From assembly GCF_003112535.1 (NCBI RefSeq), contig NZ_BEWA01000012.1, positions 186,001 to 250,000 of the forward strand: 64,000 bases of DNA, read 5' to 3'. The notes under the pieces are model-generated. The model was not told the DNA's origin and made no database searches. It saw only the letters and a program-made list of their open reading frames with translations. Source of the stretch: Streptomyces rishiriensis. Its GTDB lineage: Bacteria; Actinomycetota; Actinomycetes; Streptomycetales; Streptomycetaceae. The position numbers were made by a program, and so were the translations under genes. Shown in pieces: positions 16,667 to 25,236 of this stretch. Numbering within the stretch: position 1 is the first letter of the stretch; every line of letters begins with the position of its first letter.

Positions 16667-17358
16667 GAGCCCGAACCTTTCGCTTCGTTCGACTCTCCGG
16701 CACCGGCCGGGACCAGCCCGCGCTCACGGGCGTAGTCCTCCAGCATGCCGCGCAGTTGACGGCGGCCCCGGTGCAGCCGGGACATCACCGTGCCGATGGG
16801 TGTCCCCATGATGTCCGCGATCTCCTTGTACGCAAAGCCCTCCACGTCCGCGAGATACACGGCGATCCGGAACTCCTCCGGAATGGCCTGGAGCGCTTCC
16901 TTCACGTCCGAGTCGGGCAGGTGGTCCAGCGCCTGCGACTCGGCGGAGCGCAGACCGGTGGACATGTGCGACTCGGCGCGCGCCAGCTGCCAGTCCTCGA
17001 TCTCCTCGGCCGCGGAGCGCTGGGGTTCGCGCTGCTTCTTGCGGTACGAGTTGATGAACGTGTTGGTGAGGATCCGGTACAGCCAGGCCTTGAGGTTGGT
17101 GCCCTCCCGGAACTGGTGGAAGGACGCGTACGCCTTGGCATACGTCTCCTGCACCAGGTCCTCGGCGTCCGCGGGGTTGCGCGTCATGCGCAGCGCGGCC
17201 GAGTACATCTGGTCGAGGAACTCCAGCGCGTCCCGCTCGAAGCGCGCGGTGCGCTCGGCGGTGGACTCCGCGCCGCTCTCCCCGCTCATGCCCGGGCCCT
17301 CGGGCAGCTCCGCCTGGCCGTTGTCGGTCCCTGCGTCGGTACCGGTGACCGGACCCAC
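16663..17358 (-). CDS. sigR: ECF sigma factor SigR (thiol-oxidative stress)
   Basis: 231 aa from the GTG at 17358 (GPVTGTDAGTD...). Region 2 (FERDALEFLDQMYSAALRMT...DLVQETYAKAY) and region 4 (YKEIADIMGTPIGTVMSRLHRGR) are those of SigR. The frame remains open upstream to an ATG at 17577 with a GAGGAAG site and a GTG at 17598, which would add about 73-80 residues. In S. coelicolor an extended, unstable form SigR' is made from the induced upstream promoter; the same design is visible here. Translationally coupled to rsrA. Confidence 0.95.
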   Translation of the reverse strand: MGPVTGTDAGTDNGQAELPEGPGMSGESGAESTAERTARFERDALEFLDQMYSAALRMTRNPADAEDLVQETYAKAYASFHQFREGTNLKAWLYRILTNTFINSYRKKQREPQRSAAEEIEDWQLARAESHMSTGLRSAESQALDHLPDSDVKEALQAIPEEFRIAVYLADVEGFAYKEIADIMGTPIGTVMSRLHRGRRQLRGMLEDYARERGLVPAGAGESNEAKGSGS

Positions 17359-17637
17359 CTCCTCAAGATCGCGGGCGGAACCGAAACCGATCCCACTCGA
17401 ATCGGAGGATAGACGACTACCCCTGTCGGCCGCCGCTCGAATAGGCGTGGCCTTGGCCGCATGCAGAACCGTCCAGTCCAGGTCGGCGCGGCTGCTGCGG
17501 CCCGGATCGGACTCTGCCGGGCGAAGCCCGTCCACCGGGTGAGGGTGGATGGCGGGCGGGCAGATGGTCGAACCCATGCGGCGGACTTCCTCTCCCACTG
17601 ACGTCGGTGCCTGTCTCTCAGCACTTCTGTCCGGCTC

Positions 17638-17664
17638 AACAGCATCCGTCCCTGGCGCATTCCC
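17638..17664 (-). promoter_or_regulatory. SigR-dependent promoter of sigR-rsrA (p2)
   Basis: On the minus strand GGGAAT (17664-17659), an 18-nt spacer, and GTT (17640-17638): an exact match to the SigR consensus GGAAT-N18/19-GTT. It lies 7 bp after the stop of the upstream hydrolase gene. The predicted transcript starts upstream of the 17598/17577 start codons, so it can encode the long SigR' form. Confidence 0.9.
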
Positions 17665-17670
17665 ACCCGT

Positions 17671-18453
17671 TCACATGAGTGACCCGGCCCACCGCACGAC
17701 CGCGGCGGTGACGGCCTCCAGCGCCTGCGCCTGGGTGACGGGAGCCCGCTTGGGCACGGCGAACCCGTGATCGCCGTAGGGGACTTCCACGAGTTCGTAC
17801 CCGTCCTCGGGAAACTCGTCGGGCCTGCCGAACGGGTCGTTGCCGCCCTGGACGACGAGGGTCGGCCGTCCCGCCCCGAGCAGCTCGCCCGCGCGGGACC
17901 GCTCCGGCCTGCCCGGCGGATGCAGGGGGAAGCTGAGGGCCAGCACGGCGTGGGCGCCGAGCTCGGCAGCGGTGCGGCAGGCCACCCGTGCGCCGGCCGA
18001 CCGTCCTCCCGCGATCACCGGCAGTCCGGACGCGACGACGGCCGGCCAGATCCCGCGCCAGCCGGCGTCGAGGGTCTTCGGCGCGGGCGCGACCTTCTTG
18101 CCGGCCACCCGCCAGGGCTGCTCGACGAGCGCGACTTCGACGCCGTGCCCGGGCAGCACTGCGGCGAGTGCCTGGAGGTCCCGGGCCTCGACACCGCCCC
18201 CGGCGCCGTGGCTCACCGCGAGGACGAGCCGCGGCGTCCCGGCGCGGTGCCAGGTGATGCGTGCGGCGCCCGCCTCGGTCTCGACCGTCTCGCGGGTCAC
18301 TTGGGCGACCTGGGTCTCCCGGCTCACCCGGGTACCACCGGCCTCGCGGGTCTCACGGCTCCCGCGGGTCACCCCGGTCACATCGTTCTCACCGGCCTGT
18401 CCGGCCTGTCCGGTCCCGCCGGCCTGTCCGGTCCCGCCCGTCTCGTTCGTCAC
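17671..18453 (-). CDS. Alpha/beta hydrolase of the KANL3/Tex30-like family
   Basis: 260 aa with a GTG start one base after the SRAP gene stop. The catalytic part is about residues 65-260: SHGAGGG oxyanion region, nucleophile elbow GGRSAGAR, and a late Asp/His pair (NDPFG, GDHGF). The first 60 residues are low complexity: TGQAGG repeats, then TRETxET units, Thr/Glu/Arg-rich and probably disordered. Substrate unknown. It forms an operon with the SRAP gene and sits directly upstream of the sigR promoter. Confidence 0.85.
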   Translation of the reverse strand: MTNETGGTGQAGGTGQAGQAGENDVTGVTRGSRETREAGGTRVSRETQVAQVTRETVETEAGAARITWHRAGTPRLVLAVSHGAGGGVEARDLQALAAVLPGHGVEVALVEQPWRVAGKKVAPAPKTLDAGWRGIWPAVVASGLPVIAGGRSAGARVACRTAAELGAHAVLALSFPLHPPGRPERSRAGELLGAGRPTLVVQGGNDPFGRPDEFPEDGYELVEVPYGDHGFAVPKRAPVTQAQALEAVTAAVVRWAGSLM

Positions 18454-18454
18454 A

Positions 18455-19270
18455 TCAGAAGAGTGTGCCCTCCTCGGGCCCCTCCAGCTCCTTCAGCAGC
18501 TCCGGCCCGTTGTTGCGGACATTGCTGACGGCCGTGGACACCGGGTAGGCGCGCATCAGCCCGGCCGGCGGCGGAGCGAGCAGGGAGCGCAGGTCGTCGG
18601 CGTCCGTGCGCGCCGGGTCGAGCCAGGCGTCCCATCGGTCCGGGGTGAGCATCAGCGGCATCCGGGGGTGGATGTCGGCGAGGGCGTGCGGCCCGTCGGC
18701 GGGGGCCACGGCGAGCGGGGACGTCTCGGCCTCGGTGGTGATCACCGAGCAGGTCGCCCACCACGCCTGCGGGTGGTCGTCGGGCAGGGTCCGGTCCCGC
18801 CAGAACTCGTACAGGCCCGCCATCGCGAAGACCGAGCCGTCGGCCGGGAGCACGAAGTAGGGCTGCTTGCGGGGCCGCTTCTTCCTTCCCTCCACCTCCA
18901 GGTCCCGCTCCTGGACGCCGGTGACCCACTCGTAGTAGCCGTCGGCGGGCAGGATGCAGCGCCGGGCGGCGAACGCCCGGCGGTAGGAGGGCTTCTCGTG
19001 CACGGTCTCGGCGCGGGCGTTGATCATCCGCGCGCCGCCCTCGGGCGTCTTCGACCAGGACGGGACCAGTCCCCACTTCAGCCTGCGCAGCTGGCGAACC
19101 GGGCGCTTGTCGTCGGCGTCCTTCAAGGGGCGGTCCAGGACGGCGAAGACCTCTTTGGTCGGGGCCACGTTGTAATCGGGCTCCAGGGACTCCTCGGGCT
19201 CCCACGTCTCGATCTCAAAGGTTCCTGCGAGATCCTCGGGCCTGCGACTCGCTGCATACCGTCCGCACAT
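18455..19270 (-). CDS. SRAP-domain protein (HMCES/YedK family), abasic-site shield
   Basis: 271 aa. The start was set at the ATG at 19270 because the family's catalytic residue is Cys2 exposed after Met removal (MCGRYAASRR). Other active-site features are present: PDYNVAPT, NARAET, CILPADGYYEW and the catalytic His in DIHPRMPLML. SRAP proteins form a covalent thiazolidine link to abasic sites in single-stranded DNA and protect them during replication or repair. Divergent from the M50B-like gene with 50 bp between starts. Confidence 0.92.
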   Translation of the reverse strand: MCGRYAASRRPEDLAGTFEIETWEPEESLEPDYNVAPTKEVFAVLDRPLKDADDKRPVRQLRRLKWGLVPSWSKTPEGGARMINARAETVHEKPSYRRAFAARRCILPADGYYEWVTGVQERDLEVEGRKKRPRKQPYFVLPADGSVFAMAGLYEFWRDRTLPDDHPQAWWATCSVITTEAETSPLAVAPADGPHALADIHPRMPLMLTPDRWDAWLDPARTDADDLRSLLAPPPAGLMRAYPVSTAVSNVRNNGPELLKELEGPEEGTLF

Positions 19271-19320
19271 ACGTGCCACACTGCCAGATTCCTCGGAGAG
19301 AACGGGAGCCACCCGACACT

Positions 19321-20043
19321 ATGGAGAGCACCGCCGCCCTCGCGCTGCCCGACCTGTGGGACCGGCTCGTCGGCACCCAGAGCGACCCCGACCTGTGGGT
19401 GGTGATCGCCACCGCCGTCGCGGCCCTCGCGGTCGTCGTGCCGCACAACCTGTGGCGGCTCTCCCGCAACGCCATCACCATCGCCCACGAGGGCGGCCAC
19501 GGCCTGGTCGCGCTGTTGACCGGGCGTCAGCTGACCGGGATACGGCTGCACTCCGACACCAGCGGCCTGACCGTCAGCCGTGGCAAGCCGCACGGCCTCG
19601 GCATGATCCTCACCGCGGCCGCCGGCTACACCGCTCCCCCGCTGCTCGGCCTGGGCGGCGCGGCCCTCCTGGGCGCCGGCCGCATCACCCTGCTGCTCTG
19701 GGCGGCGACGGCGCTGCTGCTGGTGATGCTGGTGATGATCCGCAACGCGTACGGCGCCCTGACCGTCGTCCTCACCGGTGGCGCGTTCCTGCTCGTGTCC
19801 TGGCTGGCCGGCCCCCAGGTGCAGGCGGCCTTCGCGTACGCGGTGGTGTGGTTCCTGCTGCTGGGCGGCGTGCGGCCGGCCTTCGAACTGCAGGCGAAGC
19901 GCTCGCGCGGCGGCGCTGGCGACTCGGACGCGGACCAGCTGTCCCGTCTGACCCATGTGCCGGCCGGCCTGTGGCTGTTCCTGTTCCATGCGGTGAGCCT
20001 GTGCGCGCTGCTCGGCGGGGGCAGGTGGCTGCTCGGGCTGTGA
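19321..20043 (+). CDS. M50B-like membrane metallopeptidase
   Basis: 240 aa with about six hydrophobic segments and the zinc motif HEGGH (IAHEGGHGLVALLTG) within the first third, as in Peptidase_M50B proteins. Such proteins resemble site-2 proteases but usually lack PDZ domains; the substrate is unknown. ATG start at 19321 after GGGAGCC. No partner gene in the same direction until aroA, 128 bp further. Confidence 0.82.
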   Translation: MESTAALALPDLWDRLVGTQSDPDLWVVIATAVAALAVVVPHNLWRLSRNAITIAHEGGHGLVALLTGRQLTGIRLHSDTSGLTVSRGKPHGLGMILTAAAGYTAPPLLGLGGAALLGAGRITLLLWAATALLLVMLVMIRNAYGALTVVLTGGAFLLVSWLAGPQVQAAFAYAVVWFLLLGGVRPAFELQAKRSRGGAGDSDADQLSRLTHVPAGLWLFLFHAVSLCALLGGGRWLLGL

Positions 20044-20171
20044 CCGGCCCGGAGCGGGGCCCCGTGGGCGCGGGGCGGGGCCGCCCGGCCGGCGGTCCGG
20101 GGGCCGGTCGCGGGCGCGGGCGGGCCGGACGGCGACGCACCCGGATCCCGGCCGCGGACTAAAGTGGGCGC

Positions 20172-21512
20172 ATGCCCGTGAACCCCGTCCACACCGCCCT
20201 CTGGCCCGCCCCGCACGCGAGCGAGGCCGTCGACGCGACGGTCCACGTGCCGGGTTCCAAGTCCGTCACCAACCGTGCCCTCGTCCTGGCCTCGCTCGCC
20301 TCCGAGCCCGGCTGGCTGCGCCGCCCGCTCCGCTCCCGCGACACCCTGCTGATGGCGGCCGCCCTGCGCGAGATGGGCGTCGGCATCGAGGAGACGGTCT
20401 CGTCCAGCTCCTCCGTGGCGGCCGGCCAGGACCGCGCCGGCGAGGCCTGGCGCATCCTGCCCGCGGGGCTGCGCGGCCCCGCCACCGTCGACGTCGGCAA
20501 CGCCGGCACGGTGATGCGCTTCCTTCCGCCGGTCGCCGCCCTCGCCGACGGACCGGTCCGCTTCGACGGCGACCCGCGCGCGTACGAGCGTCCGCTGAAC
20601 GGCGTCATCGACGCGCTGCGCGTCCTCGGCGCGCGCATCGACGACGACGACCGCGGCGCGCTGCCGCTGACCGTGCACGGCTCGGGCGGGCTGGACGGCG
20701 GCACGGTGGAGATCGACGCCTCGTCGTCGTCGCAGTTCGTGTCGGCCCTGCTGCTCTCCGCGCCGCGCTTCAACCAGGGCGTGGAGGTCCGGCACACCGG
20801 TTCCTCGCTGCCGTCGATGCCGCACATCCGGATGACGGTGGACATGCTGCGCGCGGTGGGCGCCCAGGTGGACAGCCCGGAGTCGGGCGGCGAGCCGAAC
20901 GTCTGGCGGGTCACTCCGGGCGCCCTGCTGGGCCGGGACCTGACGATCGAGCCGGACCTGTCCAACGCCCAGCCGTTCCTGGCCGCGGCGCTGGTGACGG
21001 GCGGCCGGGTGCTGATCCCGGACTGGCCGGCCCGCACCACCCAGCCGGGTGACCGGCTGCGCGAGATCTTCACCGAGATGGGCGGTTCCTGCGAACTGGC
21101 CGACTACGGACTGGTCTTCACCGGCTCGGGCTCGATCCACGGCATCGATGTCGACCTGGGCGACGTCGGCGAGCTGACCCCGGGCATCGCCGCGGTCGCC
21201 GCCCTCGCGGACTCCCCGTCCACCCTGCGGGGCGTGTCCCATCTGCGGCTGCACGAGACGGACCGGCTGGCCGCGCTGACCAAGGAGATCAACGAGCTCG
21301 GCGGCGACGTGACGGAGTCGGCCGACGGTCTGCACATCCGTCCGCGCCGGCTGCACGGCGGCGTCTTCCACACCTACGACGACCACCGCATGGCGACGGC
21401 CGGCGCGATCATCGGCCTGGCCGTGCCGGGGGTGCAGATCGAGAACGTCGCGACGACGGCGAAGACCTTGCCGGACTTCCCGGAACTGTGGACCGGGATG
21501 CTCGGGGTATAG
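20172..21512 (+). CDS. aroA: 3-Phosphoshikimate 1-carboxyvinyltransferase (EPSP synthase)
   Basis: 446 aa. Sixth step of the shikimate pathway: shikimate-3-phosphate plus PEP. Lys30 in VPGSKSVTNRA, the PEP/S3P residues and DDHRMA are present. Two signatures deviate from the E. coli type: GNAGTVMRFL (109-118) replaces GNAGTAMRPL, so the conserved Pro after MR is Phe; and RLHETDRL replaces RVKETDRL. This agrees with a divergent actinobacterial EPSPS group. Followed 11 bp later by rsgA. Confidence 0.93.
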   Translation: MPVNPVHTALWPAPHASEAVDATVHVPGSKSVTNRALVLASLASEPGWLRRPLRSRDTLLMAAALREMGVGIEETVSSSSSVAAGQDRAGEAWRILPAGLRGPATVDVGNAGTVMRFLPPVAALADGPVRFDGDPRAYERPLNGVIDALRVLGARIDDDDRGALPLTVHGSGGLDGGTVEIDASSSSQFVSALLLSAPRFNQGVEVRHTGSSLPSMPHIRMTVDMLRAVGAQVDSPESGGEPNVWRVTPGALLGRDLTIEPDLSNAQPFLAAALVTGGRVLIPDWPARTTQPGDRLREIFTEMGGSCELADYGLVFTGSGSIHGIDVDLGDVGELTPGIAAVAALADSPSTLRGVSHLRLHETDRLAALTKEINELGGDVTESADGLHIRPRRLHGGVFHTYDDHRMATAGAIIGLAVPGVQIENVATTAKTLPDFPELWTGMLGV

Positions 21513-21523
21513 GGACTTTCGCC

Positions 21524-22534
21524 ATGCGCCGTTACGGCAAGCACACCGACGAGGACGACATCCGCAGCCGCCCCAACCGCAAGGGCAACCGGCCTCGTAC
21601 GCACACCCGCCCCAAGCACGAGGACGCCGCCGACGGCATGGTCCTCACCGTCGACCGGGGCCGGCTGACCTGTCTGGTCGACGACCGGATCGTCCTGGCG
21701 ATGAAGGCCCGCGAGCTGGGCCGCAAGGCCGCGGTGGTGGGCGACCGGGTCGCCCTGGTCGGCGACCTGTCCGGCAAGAAGGACACCCTCGCCCGCATCG
21801 TGCGCATCGCCGAGCGCACCTCGGTGCTGCGCCGCACCGCGGACGACGACGACCCCTACGAGCGCGTCGTCGTGGCCAACGCCGACCAGCTCGCCGTCGT
21901 CACCGCCCTGGCCGACCCGGAGCCCCGCCCCCGGCTGATCGACCGCTGCCTCGTCGCGGCGTTCGACGGCGGCCTGACCCCGCTCCTGGTCATGACGAAG
22001 TCGGACCTCGCGTCGCCGGACAAGCTGCTGGAGCTGTACGGCGACCTCGACATCCCCTATGTGGTCACCAGCCGTGAGGAGCTGGAGAACGGCGACGCGG
22101 CGGAGCGGGTGCGCGAGCTGCTCGCCGGGCGGACCACAGCGTTCGTCGGCCACTCCGGCGTCGGCAAGACGACGCTGGTCAACGCGCTGGTCCCGCTGGA
22201 GCGGCGGCGGGTGACCGGCCACGTCAACGCGGTGACCGGCCGCGGCCGCCACACCACGACCTCGGCGCTGGCCCTGCCGCTGGCCGGCACGGACGACTGG
22301 GTGATCGACACCCCGGGCATCCGCTCCTTCGGTCTGCACCACGTCGACCCGTCCCGGGTGATCCTCGCCTTCCCCGACCTGGTGCCGGGGACCGAGGGCT
22401 GCCCGCGCGCGTGCAGTCACGACGAGCCGGACTGCGCGCTGGACGCGTGGGTGGCCGAGGGGCACGCCGACCCGGCACGGCTCTACTCCCTGCGCCGGCT
22501 GCTGTCCACGCGGGAGCGCACGGAAGGCGACTGA
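21524..22534 (+). CDS. rsgA: Ribosome small-subunit biogenesis GTPase RsgA
   Basis: 336 aa circularly permuted GTPase. N-terminal OB fold (about 45-105), then G4 (TKSD), G1 (GHSGVGKTT) and G3 (DTPG) in that permuted order, and a C-terminal zinc finger CPRACSHDEPDC. It checks late 30S subunit maturation. The first 40 residues are basic and probably bind rRNA. ATG at 21524, 11 bp after aroA, so the two are likely cotranscribed. Confidence 0.93.
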   Translation: MRRYGKHTDEDDIRSRPNRKGNRPRTHTRPKHEDAADGMVLTVDRGRLTCLVDDRIVLAMKARELGRKAAVVGDRVALVGDLSGKKDTLARIVRIAERTSVLRRTADDDDPYERVVVANADQLAVVTALADPEPRPRLIDRCLVAAFDGGLTPLLVMTKSDLASPDKLLELYGDLDIPYVVTSREELENGDAAERVRELLAGRTTAFVGHSGVGKTTLVNALVPLERRRVTGHVNAVTGRGRHTTTSALALPLAGTDDWVIDTPGIRSFGLHHVDPSRVILAFPDLVPGTEGCPRACSHDEPDCALDAWVAEGHADPARLYSLRRLLSTRERTEGD

Positions 22535-22642
22535 CCGCCGTCGAACGGCCTACTGACCACCGCGTTGTTTGCGTCGCCCCGAGTCCGGCAAGTGCATAAT
22601 CGCACCGAGCCTGACCGGGCCGGTCAAACGGAGGGACAGCAC

Positions 22643-22966
22643 ATGGCGTGGCTGCTGGTCGTCGTGGCCGGAGTGCTCGAAACCGGCTTCGCCGTCTGCC
22701 TGAAGCTGTCGCACGGTTTCACCAGGCTCTGGCCGACGATCGCCTTCTGCTCCTTCGCCCTGGGCAGCTTCGGCCTGCTGACCCTCTCCCTGAAGAAGCT
22801 CGACGTCGGTCCCGCCTACGCGGTGTGGACGGGCATCGGCGCGGCCGGCACCGCGATCTACGGCATGGTCTTCCTCGGCGACCTGGTGTCCACCCTGAAG
22901 ATCGTCTCGATCAGCCTGGTGATCACAGGGGTGATCGGGCTGCAGCTGTCGGGCTCGGCCCACTAG
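22643..22966 (+). CDS. SMR-family exporter, SugE/Gdx subgroup
   Basis: 107 aa, four membrane helices, essential Glu13 (VLETGFA). The HGFTRLWP loop, PAYAVWTGIG and GVIGLQLS end are those of SugE/Gdx guanidinium exporters rather than EmrE. Position 16 is Phe where characterised Gdx proteins have Trp, so specificity is uncertain. Good ribosome site (GGAGGGAC). A CATAAT box about 45 bp before the start suggests a short leader. It shares the palindromic CTAG stop with the convergent TetR gene. Confidence 0.85.
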   Translation: MAWLLVVVAGVLETGFAVCLKLSHGFTRLWPTIAFCSFALGSFGLLTLSLKKLDVGPAYAVWTGIGAAGTAIYGMVFLGDLVSTLKIVSISLVITGVIGLQLSGSAH

Positions 22967-23607
22967 GACCCGGCCCCGGCGGACGGCGTCTGCCCCTGAC
23001 CCCTGAGGTGCCGGTGCAGGGCCCCGCGCACCAGGTCGGCGACCCCGTCCTCGCCCGGCGGCGGCGCGGCCACGCAGGACAGGGCGAGGCGCATGGCGAG
23101 TTCGCAGCAGCGGGACAGTTCACCGGCATCGGCCCGGACCGCGCCGGGCCCGGAGAACACGGCCACCGCCCGGTCGCGGACGGCGTCCACCAGATCGCCG
23201 GGCGAGGGCAGCGGCCCGTCCGCCCGCCGCTGCGCCGGCACGGCGGAGGAGGACGGGACCGCCGCAAGCGTCGGCGCGGGCAGGCGTTCGCTCCAGAAGC
23301 CGGTGAGGACGGCCCGCACGAGCACGTTGTCGCGGGCGGCCGAGACGGTCCACCCGGCGACGGCGGTGAGCCTGTCCCGGGCGTCGCCGTGCGCGGCCAG
23401 CGCCCGGTCGACCCCGGTGAGGTAAGCGTCGGCCTCCCGCCGGACCAGCGCTCTCGCCAGGCCTTCCTTGCTGCCGAACTCGTTGTACAGCGTCTGCCGG
23501 GACACCCCGGCCGCCAGGGCCACGTCCACCATCCGCACCGCGGCCCACGGCCGTAGCGCAAGCGCCGCGAAGGCGGCGTCCAGTAGGGATTCCCGCGCTG
23601 CAGGCAT
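22963..23607 (-). CDS. TetR-family transcriptional regulator
   Basis: 214 aa from the ATG at 23607 with GGGAGG in good position; upstream open frame is ignored. N-terminal helix-turn-helix (about 10-55, VRMVDVALAAGVSRQTLYNEFGSK). The C-terminal ligand domain is divergent and ends with a Gly/Ala-rich tail. Candidate regulator of the convergent SMR exporter, with which it shares the last four bases, though convergent regulators more often control themselves or distant genes. Confidence 0.88.
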   Translation of the reverse strand: MPAARESLLDAAFAALALRPWAAVRMVDVALAAGVSRQTLYNEFGSKEGLARALVRREADAYLTGVDRALAAHGDARDRLTAVAGWTVSAARDNVLVRAVLTGFWSERLPAPTLAAVPSSSAVPAQRRADGPLPSPGDLVDAVRDRAVAVFSGPGAVRADAGELSRCCELAMRLALSCVAAPPPGEDGVADLVRGALHRHLRGQGQTPSAGAGS

Positions 23608-23711
23608 CGTCGCCTCCCGGGAGCGAGCGGCTCTGCGCCCCAGGTTTGACGCGCGAGGATGCAGTGTCAAGGGTTCGCGGCCGGACCGGGGCGGTCGCGG
23701 GCCCGCGCGCG

Positions 23712-23723
23712 CCCCCCCCCCCC
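23712..23723. repeat. Homopolymer of 12 C
   Basis: Run of 12 C bases in the spacer between the tetR and hisN starts, 65 bp before hisN. It may change hisN promoter spacing by slippage; it is also a spot for sequencing error. Confidence 0.9.
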
Positions 23724-23787
23724 GCGGGCCGTCCACCTCCCGGTCCCCTGTGGCCCGCGCTCGCCTCCGCCGGATACGGTTCGTCCC

Positions 23788-24588
23788 ATGCCGGACTACC
23801 TCGACGACCTCCGACTCGCGCACGTCCTCGCGGACGCCGCCGACGCCGGGACCATGGCCCGTTTCAAGGCCCTCGACCTCAAGGTCGAGACGAAACCGGA
23901 CATGACCCCGGTGAGCGAGGCGGACAAGGCCGCCGAGGAACTCATCCGCGGCCAGCTGCAGCGGGCCCGGCCCCGGGACGCGATCCTGGGCGAGGAGTAC
24001 GGCGTCGAGGGCACCGGCCCCCGGCGCTGGGTGATCGACCCGATCGACGGCACGAAGAACTACGTGCGGGGCGTCCCCGTGTGGGCCACCCTCATCTCAC
24101 TCATGGAGGCGGGGGAGACCGGCTTCCAGCCCGTCGTGGGCGTCGTCTCGGCGCCCGCGCTGGGCCGCCGCTGGTGGGCCGCGAAGGGACACGGCGCCTA
24201 CAGCGGCCGCAGCCTGTCCGCCGCGACCCGGCTGCGCGTCTCCCAGGTCTCGAAGCTGTCGGACGCCTCCTTCGCGTACTCCTCGCTCGGCGGCTGGGAG
24301 GAGCGGGGACGTCTGAACGGCTTCCTGGACCTCACCCGCGCGGTGTGGCGCACGCGCGCGTACGGCGACTTCTGGCCGTACATGATGGTCGCCGAGGGCG
24401 CGATCGACATGTGCGCCGAACCCGAGCTCTCCCTCTGGGACATGGCGGCCACGGCGATCGTGGTGACGGAGGCCGGCGGCACGTTCACGGGCCTCGACGG
24501 GCGTCCCGGCCCGCACAGCGGCAACGCGGCCGCCTCCAACGGCCTCCTCCACGACGAGCTGCTGGACCACCTCAACCAGCGTTACTGA
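23788..24588 (+). CDS. hisN: Histidinol-phosphatase, inositol-monophosphatase type
   Basis: 266 aa. IMPase metal motifs: GEEYG, WVIDPIDGTKNY and LWDMAATAIVV. Streptomyces and other actinobacteria use this HisN enzyme for the penultimate step of histidine synthesis, and the position next to the rsgA/aroA block matches that gene. Chemically it could be another IMPase-family phosphatase, but synteny favours HisN. ATG at 23788. Confidence 0.85.
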   Translation: MPDYLDDLRLAHVLADAADAGTMARFKALDLKVETKPDMTPVSEADKAAEELIRGQLQRARPRDAILGEEYGVEGTGPRRWVIDPIDGTKNYVRGVPVWATLISLMEAGETGFQPVVGVVSAPALGRRWWAAKGHGAYSGRSLSAATRLRVSQVSKLSDASFAYSSLGGWEERGRLNGFLDLTRAVWRTRAYGDFWPYMMVAEGAIDMCAEPELSLWDMAATAIVVTEAGGTFTGLDGRPGPHSGNAAASNGLLHDELLDHLNQRY

Positions 24589-24614
24589 AGAACGCCTCCA
24601 TGCGCCACAGATGA

Positions 24615-24644
24615 GCGCGCGCGCCCTCAATTGGACGCGCGCGC
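24615..24644. terminator. GC-only hairpin after hisN
   Basis: GCGCGCGCG (24615-24623) and CGCGCGCGC (24636-24644) can pair around a 12-nt loop and are followed by CCTCTTGTTG. The arms belong to a direct repeat (GCGCGCGCCCTC twice), so other foldings exist. Confidence 0.5.
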
Positions 24645-24750
24645 CCTCTTGTTGACCCCGGCTTTACCTGTCACGCTGACAGCACCCCCACTTGTGAACT
24701 TGTGAATCCCTGCACGCGTGCCGTGGATTCCTTAGGAGGTGGCTCCAGCC

Positions 24751-25188
24751 ATGCTCGTCCGTGACGCCATGAGCACGGTGATCCTCACCATCGGCCCCGC
24801 ACACACCCTCCGTCAGGCCGCCGCCCTGATGTCCGCCCGTCGCGTCGGCGCGGCCGTCGTCCTGGACCCGGACGCCGGCGGCATCGGCATCCTCACCGAG
24901 CGGGACATCCTCAACTCCCTGGGCCTCGGCCAGGACCCGGACGCGGAACGCACCCACGCCCACACCACGGACGACGTCGTCTTCGCCGCCCCGACCTGGA
25001 CCCTGGAGGAGGCGGCCCGGGCGATGACCCACGGCGGCTTCCGCCATCTGATCGTCCTCGACCACCAGGGGCCGGCCGGCATCGTCTCGGTGCGGGACAT
25101 CATCCGCTGCTGGGCGCCGGCCCGCCCTCTCGACCAAAGCCGTACCCCGTCCTACAGTGGAATCAGTCCAAGCCAAGCCCTGATCTAA
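24751..25188 (+). CDS. Tandem CBS-domain protein
   Basis: 145 aa made of two CBS motifs (about 1-60 and 72-130; MLVRDAMSTVILTIGP, GILTERDIL, GIVSVRDII). CBS pairs bind adenosyl nucleotides or similar ligands and act as energy sensors; no effector domain is fused here, so it must work in trans. AGGAGG precedes the ATG at 24751; a GTG at 24739 is the only alternative. A monocistronic unit before the Fur gene. Confidence 0.88.
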   Translation: MLVRDAMSTVILTIGPAHTLRQAAALMSARRVGAAVVLDPDAGGIGILTERDILNSLGLGQDPDAERTHAHTTDDVVFAAPTWTLEEAARAMTHGGFRHLIVLDHQGPAGIVSVRDIIRCWAPARPLDQSRTPSYSGISPSQALI

Positions 25189-25236
25189 AGTCACACCCGT
25201 TCGGGACCTGGTCACGCCGACTGTTAGGCTGAAGCC

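Noticed and set aside
22567..22642. Possible mini-ykkC (guanidine-II) riboswitch before the SMR exporter
   Set aside because: Only one short stem (GACCG/CGGTC) and one ACGG are present, not the two ACGR hairpins required. The CATAAT box also leaves little leader length.
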